A stretch of DNA of 64,000 nt, from contig NZ_JAKWJU010000002.1 in assembly GCF_022524345.1 (NCBI RefSeq), positions 3,782,001 to 3,846,000 of the forward strand, written 5' to 3'. The notes under the pieces are model-generated. The model did not search any database. It saw nothing but the letters and a program-made list of their open reading frames with translations, and was not told the origin of the DNA. Shown one piece after another: positions 59,877 to 64,000 of this stretch (its first letter is position 1; each line of letters opens with the position of its first letter). A program made the translations under genes and the position numbers. The stretch comes from Streptomyces marispadix (lineage in GTDB: Bacteria; Actinomycetota; Actinomycetes; Streptomycetales; Streptomycetaceae).

Positions 59877-62405
59877 ATGTTCGAGAGGTTCACCGACCGC
59901 GCGCGGCGGGTTGTCGTCCTGGCTCAGGAAGAAGCCCGGATGCTCAACCACAACTACATCGGCACCGAGCACATCCTCCTGGGCCTGATCCACGAGGGTG
60001 AGGGTGTCGCCGCTAAGGCACTGGAGAGCCTCGGGATTTCGCTCGAGGCGGTCCGTCAGCAGGTGGAGGAGATCATCGGCCAGGGCCAGCAGGCCCCCTC
60101 CGGCCACATCCCCTTCACGCCCCGTGCGAAGAAGGTCCTGGAGCTGTCGCTCCGCGAGGCCCTTCAGCTCGGCCACAACTACATCGGTACGGAGCACATC
60201 CTGCTCGGCCTGATCCGCGAGGGCGAGGGCGTCGCAGCCCAGGTCCTCGTGAAGCTGGGCGCCGATCTGAACCGGGTGCGGCAGCAGGTCATCCAGCTGC
60301 TCTCCGGCTACTCCGGCGGCAAGGAGGCGGCGACGGCCGGCGGCCCCGCCGAGGGCACGCCCTCGACCTCCCTCGTCCTGGACCAGTTCGGCCGCAACCT
60401 CACGCAGGCCGCCCGCGAATCCAAGCTCGACCCGGTCATCGGGCGCGAGAAGGAGATCGAGCGGGTCATGCAGGTGCTCTCGCGCCGTACGAAGAACAAC
60501 CCGGTGCTCATCGGCGAGCCCGGCGTCGGCAAGACCGCGGTCGTCGAGGGCCTGGCCCAGGCGATCGTCAAGGGCGAGGTGCCCGAGACCCTGAAGGACA
60601 AGCACCTCTACACCCTCGACCTGGGCGCGCTGGTCGCCGGCTCCCGCTACCGCGGTGACTTCGAGGAGCGCCTGAAGAAGGTGCTCAAGGAGATCCGCAC
60701 CCGCGGCGACATCATCCTGTTCATCGACGAGCTGCACACGCTGGTCGGTGCGGGCGCCGCCGAGGGCGCGATCGACGCCGCGAGCATCCTCAAGCCGATG
60801 CTGGCCCGCGGTGAACTCCAGACCATCGGCGCCACGACGCTCGACGAGTACCGCAAGCACCTGGAGAAGGACGCGGCCCTCGAGCGCCGCTTCCAGCCGA
60901 TCCAGGTCGCCGAGCCGTCGCTGCCGCACACCATCGAGATCCTCAAGGGCCTGCGCGACCGGTACGAGGCGCACCACCGCGTCTCGATCACCGACGCCGC
61001 CCTGGTCGGCGCGGCCACGCTCGCCGACCGCTACATCTCCGACCGCTTCCTCCCGGACAAGGCGATCGATCTGATCGACGAGGCCGGTTCCCGTATGCGG
61101 ATCCGCAGGATGACCGCGCCGCCGGACCTGCGCGAGTTCGACGAGAAGATCGCGAACGTCCGCCGGGACAAGGAGTCGGCGATCGACTCGCAGGACTTCG
61201 AGAAGGCCGCCTCGCTCCGTGACACGGAGAAGCAGCTCCTGGCGCAGAAGGCCAAGCGGGAGAAGGAGTGGAAGGCAGGCGACATGGACGTCGTCGCCGA
61301 GGTCGACGAGGAGCTGATCGCGGAGGTCCTGGCCACGGCCACGGGCATCCCGGTCTTCAAGCTCACCGAGGAGGAGTCCTCGCGACTGCTGCGCATGGAG
61401 GACGAGCTGCACAAGCGCGTCATCGGGCAGGAGGACGCCATCAAGGCGCTCTCCCAGGCGATCCGGCGTACGCGCGCCGGGCTGAAGGACCCGAAGCGCC
61501 CCGGTGGTTCGTTCATCTTCGCGGGCCCGTCCGGCGTCGGTAAGACGGAGCTGTCCAAGACGCTCGCCGAGTTCCTCTTCGGCGACGAGGAGGCGCTGAT
61601 CTCCCTCGACATGTCGGAGTTCAGCGAGAAGCACACCGTCTCCCGGCTGTTCGGCTCGCCTCCCGGATACGTGGGTTACGAGGAGGGCGGCCAGCTCACG
61701 GAGAAGGTGCGGCGCAAGCCGTTCTCCGTCGTCCTCTTCGACGAGGTGGAGAAGGCGCACGCCGACATCTTCAACTCGCTGCTCCAGATCCTGGAGGACG
61801 GTCGCCTGACCGACTCCCAGGGCAGGGTCGTCGACTTCAAGAACACGGTCATCATCATGACGACCAACCTCGGCACCCGGGACATCTCCAAGGGGTTCAA
61901 CCTGGGCTTCGCCGGACAGGGCGACGTCAGCGCCGGATACGACCGGATGAAGGCCAAGGTCAACGACGAGCTGAAGCAGCACTTCCGTCCGGAGTTCCTC
62001 AACCGTGTCGACGACACGGTGGTCTTCCACCAGCTCACTCAGGACGACATCATCCGGATCGTCGACCTGATGCTGGCGATGGTGGACGAGCGGCTCAAGG
62101 ACCGCGACATGGGCCTGGAGCTGAGCACGGACGCCAAGGAGCTGCTCGCCAAGCGGGGTTACGACCCGGTGATGGGCGCCCGGCCGCTGCGCCGGACGAT
62201 CCAGCGGGAGATCGAGGACCAGCTCTCCGAGAAGATCCTCTTCGGTGATCTGCGTCCCGGTCACATCGTGGTCGTGGACACCGAGGGCGAGACCGACGAG
62301 GAGAAGAAGTTCACCTTCCGCGGTGAGGAGAAGGCGGCACTGCCGGACGCACCTCCGGTGGAGTCCGCTGCGGGCGGCGGCCCGAACCTCTCCAAGGAGG
62401 CGTGA
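59877..62405 (+). CDS. clpC: ATP-dependent Clp protease ATP-binding subunit ClpC
   Basis: AAA+ unfoldase of the ClpCP protease, essential in many actinobacteria and target of cyclomarin-type antibiotics. The 842-residue protein has a double Clp_N repeat (1-145, each with [14 protein letters not shown]), first Walker A GEPGVGKT at 213-220, a UVR-like linker ([18 protein letters not shown], about 441-458), second Walker A GPSGVGKT at 550-557, and the ClpP-docking area in the D2 domain ([12 protein letters not shown] nearby). ATG 59877 follows AGGAG at ten bases. It is followed by a perfect terminator. Confidence 0.97.
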   Translation: MFERFTDRARRVVVLAQEEARMLNHNYIGTEHILLGLIHEGEGVAAKALESLGISLEAVRQQVEEIIGQGQQAPSGHIPFTPRAKKVLELSLREALQLGHNYIGTEHILLGLIREGEGVAAQVLVKLGADLNRVRQQVIQLLSGYSGGKEAATAGGPAEGTPSTSLVLDQFGRNLTQAARESKLDPVIGREKEIERVMQVLSRRTKNNPVLIGEPGVGKTAVVEGLAQAIVKGEVPETLKDKHLYTLDLGALVAGSRYRGDFEERLKKVLKEIRTRGDIILFIDELHTLVGAGAAEGAIDAASILKPMLARGELQTIGATTLDEYRKHLEKDAALERRFQPIQVAEPSLPHTIEILKGLRDRYEAHHRVSITDAALVGAATLADRYISDRFLPDKAIDLIDEAGSRMRIRRMTAPPDLREFDEKIANVRRDKESAIDSQDFEKAASLRDTEKQLLAQKAKREKEWKAGDMDVVAEVDEELIAEVLATATGIPVFKLTEEESSRLLRMEDELHKRVIGQEDAIKALSQAIRRTRAGLKDPKRPGGSFIFAGPSGVGKTELSKTLAEFLFGDEEALISLDMSEFSEKHTVSRLFGSPPGYVGYEEGGQLTEKVRRKPFSVVLFDEVEKAHADIFNSLLQILEDGRLTDSQGRVVDFKNTVIIMTTNLGTRDISKGFNLGFAGQGDVSAGYDRMKAKVNDELKQHFRPEFLNRVDDTVVFHQLTQDDIIRIVDLMLAMVDERLKDRDMGLELSTDAKELLAKRGYDPVMGARPLRRTIQREIEDQLSEKILFGDLRPGHIVVVDTEGETDEEKKFTFRGEEKAALPDAPPVESAAGGGPNLSKEA

Positions 62406-62453
62406 GCTTGGACTGAGGCCGGGCTCCGGCCCGGCCGGTCCTCGGCGACGGAT

Positions 62454-62490
62454 CTGCGCGCCGTGGCGGCACTGCCGCCACGGCGCGCAG
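62454..62490. terminator. Perfect 17-bp hairpin terminator after clpC
   Basis: CTGCGCGCCGTGGCGGC (62454-62470) pairs without mismatch with GCCGCCACGGCGCGCAG (62474-62490) around an ACT loop. It lies between convergent clpC and the NACHT-type gene and probably ends both transcripts. Confidence 0.9.
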
Positions 62491-62582
62491 GCGTTTGCTG
62501 GGAGGTCGCTGACTGCGAGGGCGGCGCCCGCGATGTCGTCACCCGGCAAGCCCCGCCGGCGCCCGTAGCCGCCGGGTCCGCG

Positions 62583-64000
62583 TCATCTGCCGGTGACGAT
62601 GATCCGTACGCCGTCGGGCACGTCGCTCACCGGCGGGAGACGCCGGTCCACCCGCAGGGACATCAGATGAGGGAAGGCGCTCAGCCACCCCATGCGCATG
62701 CCCGCTTCGAGATCGCACGAGAGCCACAGATGAGTGAGCCCGTCGGGCACCAGGCCGTCGACCAGCTCACCCGGTGTGAAGGGGCCGCCGATCTGCACCT
62801 GCGGACGTCCGCCGAGCTTGCGTAGCGCGGCCAGCTCCTGGCGGTCCCGTACGGGCAGGAAGAGCCCTTCCGGATTGAGGTGCCGGATGACTTCCTCCGC
62901 GTAGCGCTCGGTCTCGAAGTTCCGCCAGCCGCGGGCGAGTTCGGTGCGTACCTTCAGCGACTTCCGGTCACGTAGCCCGGCCAGATAGTCCACCGCGGCG
63001 TCGTCGTCGATGCGGGTCACCGTGAGCGCCAGACGGTACGCCTGCTCGTCCGAGACGGTCGCCGGGTCGGGGAGCATCTCCAGGACGATCGGACCCACGA
63101 AGCCGAGCCTGAGCGCGGAGTCGTCGTCGCTGGGCGAGACCAGGTTCCGGGTCTCGCGGCGTACGCGGGCATAGGTCTCCGGGTCGACCTCCGTGACGTG
63201 CTCCAGACAGGCGGCGGCCATCAGCCGCCGGCGCTGGCGCTTCATGCCGAGCGCACCGGGAGCCAGCAGACCTTGCAGCAGCATGGCGCACTCGGCGGGG
63301 CGGGCGTGGGCGACGGCCATGCGGATGACCTCTTCCCACTCCGGCTCATGGGCGTGGTCCAGCAGCAGATCGAGGTCGCCCTGTTCGACGATCTCCTTCG
63401 CCGCGAGGTAGTCCTGCACCGTGCGGTGTACGAACTCCACCGATCTGCCGGGCTGTTCGCGCAGCACCCCCGTACGCAGCAGCAGATGGTCGAGGATCTG
63501 CTCGGGGCATACGTCCTGCAATGCGACGGCGGGGATCGCGGTGGCGTACCTCTCGACCTCGCGCAGCGCGGTCCGGTGGTCGAGCACGGCGTGCCCGCCG
63601 ACGAGCATTCGATGGGCGAGCTTGCGCAACAGCCGTTCGCGGGGGGCGCGTTCGAGCTCGACGGGGTCCGCGTGCACGACCTGGCGTTCCGGGTCGCGGC
63701 GTTGCAGAAGCATCGCCATGGCGGCCTCGTACAGCTCCTTGCGGCCCTGGGGGAGGAAGCCCGCCCGGTCGACGTTGAGTGCGCAGATGAGGCCGCACAT
63801 CAGGGGGTTGGTGGCGAGGACGCGCAGTTCGCGGTGGAGGGGGATGGACCGCAGCAGCATGTCCCTGTAGCGGTCGAGCTGTGCGTCGGCGTCGTCGGAC
63901 CTGTCCATACGGGCGGCCGTGTGCCAGGCGGTGATGAAGGCCGCGACCTGGTCGCGGTTCATGGGGGCGAGGGTGAGTTCGGTGAAGCCGTCCTCGGCCA
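62583..64000 (-). CDS. NACHT-type NTPase protein, C-terminal part (runs off the window)
   Basis: The open frame continues beyond the edge at 64000: codons before the Met at 63962 read AEDGFTELTLAP in frame. The visible ~470 residues contain the region after the NTPase core of NACHT proteins: TELTLAPMNRDQVAAFITAW, NPLMCGLICALNV, and the winged-helix/helical block FVHRTVQDYLAAKEIVEQGD. The end (LTHLWLSCDLEAGMRMGWLS and LMSLRVDRRLPPVSDVPDGV) suggests a short leucine-rich-like module. Bacterial NACHT proteins include NLR-like antiphage proteins, but the sensor and effector ends are not visible. Walker motifs lie outside the window. Confidence 0.8.
   Translation of the reverse strand, partial: AEDGFTELTLAPMNRDQVAAFITAWHTAARMDRSDDADAQLDRYRDMLLRSIPLHRELRVLATNPLMCGLICALNVDRAGFLPQGRKELYEAAMAMLLQRRDPERQVVHADPVELERAPRERLLRKLAHRMLVGGHAVLDHRTALREVERYATAIPAVALQDVCPEQILDHLLLRTGVLREQPGRSVEFVHRTVQDYLAAKEIVEQGDLDLLLDHAHEPEWEEVIRMAVAHARPAECAMLLQGLLAPGALGMKRQRRRLMAAACLEHVTEVDPETYARVRRETRNLVSPSDDDSALRLGFVGPIVLEMLPDPATVSDEQAYRLALTVTRIDDDAAVDYLAGLRDRKSLKVRTELARGWRNFETERYAEEVIRHLNPEGLFLPVRDRQELAALRKLGGRPQVQIGGPFTPGELVDGLVPDGLTHLWLSCDLEAGMRMGWLSAFPHLMSLRVDRRLPPVSDVPDGVRIIVTGR

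Noticed and set aside
59871..62549. 892-codon minus-strand frame opposite clpC
   Set aside because: Shadow; clpC is full length with all motifs.

Overview
This window looks like chromosomal DNA of a high-GC actinomycete, most likely Streptomyces or a close relative. Signs are the strong G/C third-position bias, GTG and TTG starts, ATGA/GTGA stop-start couplings, Lsr2, a Scr1/DUF397/ATPase regulatory set, and an order ppa / dacB - Zn protease - tilS - hpt - ftsH - folE / fol genes ... DUF2520 - panC ... coaX ... lsr2 - clpC that is broadly colinear with the same block in other actinobacteria. I see no rRNA, tRNA, CRISPR array, insertion sequence, attachment site or replication origin.

Layout. 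0-9 kb holds a Gln-rich protein with two candidate DNA-binding ends, a DedA protein, a tripartite tricarboxylate transporter (tctCBA), a DUF389 membrane protein and a BCCT transporter. 9-21 kb holds DUF2277, an MreB-like protein, a fused ABC exporter behind a promoter with a 19-bp spacer, a DUF397 / anti-sigma-type ATPase / Scr1-type HTH cluster with a shared operator-like sequence, then an aldehyde dehydrogenase, DinB, PadR and a ThrE-type exporter. 21-33 kb is the conserved core: ppa, dacB, Zn protease, tilS, hpt, ftsH, folE and the opposed folP-NTF2-folB-folK-DUF3180 genes. 33-39 kb holds a cysteine dioxygenase-rhodanese pair behind a Cys-rich leader peptide, and a divergent OpuC-type osmoprotectant importer. 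39-50 kb holds a large membrane-anchored disordered protein, an orphan nuoD, two PH-domain membrane proteins, a MidA-type methyltransferase, a two-component pair and an aldolase-like PLP enzyme. 50-57 kb is a coupled cofactor operon: DUF2520-panC-nadB-nadC-coaX (CoA and NAD). 57-64 kb holds a small membrane protein, BlaI-type regulator, GNAT, lsr2, clpC and the 3' part of a NACHT-type gene running off the edge.

How the genes work together. Folate synthesis (folE plus folPBK), NAD/CoA synthesis, proteolysis (ftsH, clpC), purine salvage (hpt) and tRNA modification (tilS) make up the housekeeping core. Osmoprotectant uptake appears twice (BCCT and OpuC). The MidA homologue beside nuoD recalls the eukaryotic complex I pair NDUFAF7/NDUFS2.

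Two reading-frame breaks are visible: a one-base excess in the DUF397 gene near 13209, and a one-base deficit in nadB at a C5 run (54294-54298). They are either real mutations or sequence errors. Many otherwise ordinary enzymes carry low-complexity inserts or tails.

The best leads are the Cys-codon leader with hairpin before the cysteine dioxygenase gene, the shared palindrome-plus-iteron element around the DUF397/ATPase/HTH cluster, the nuoD-midA neighbourhood, and the NACHT protein at the edge.
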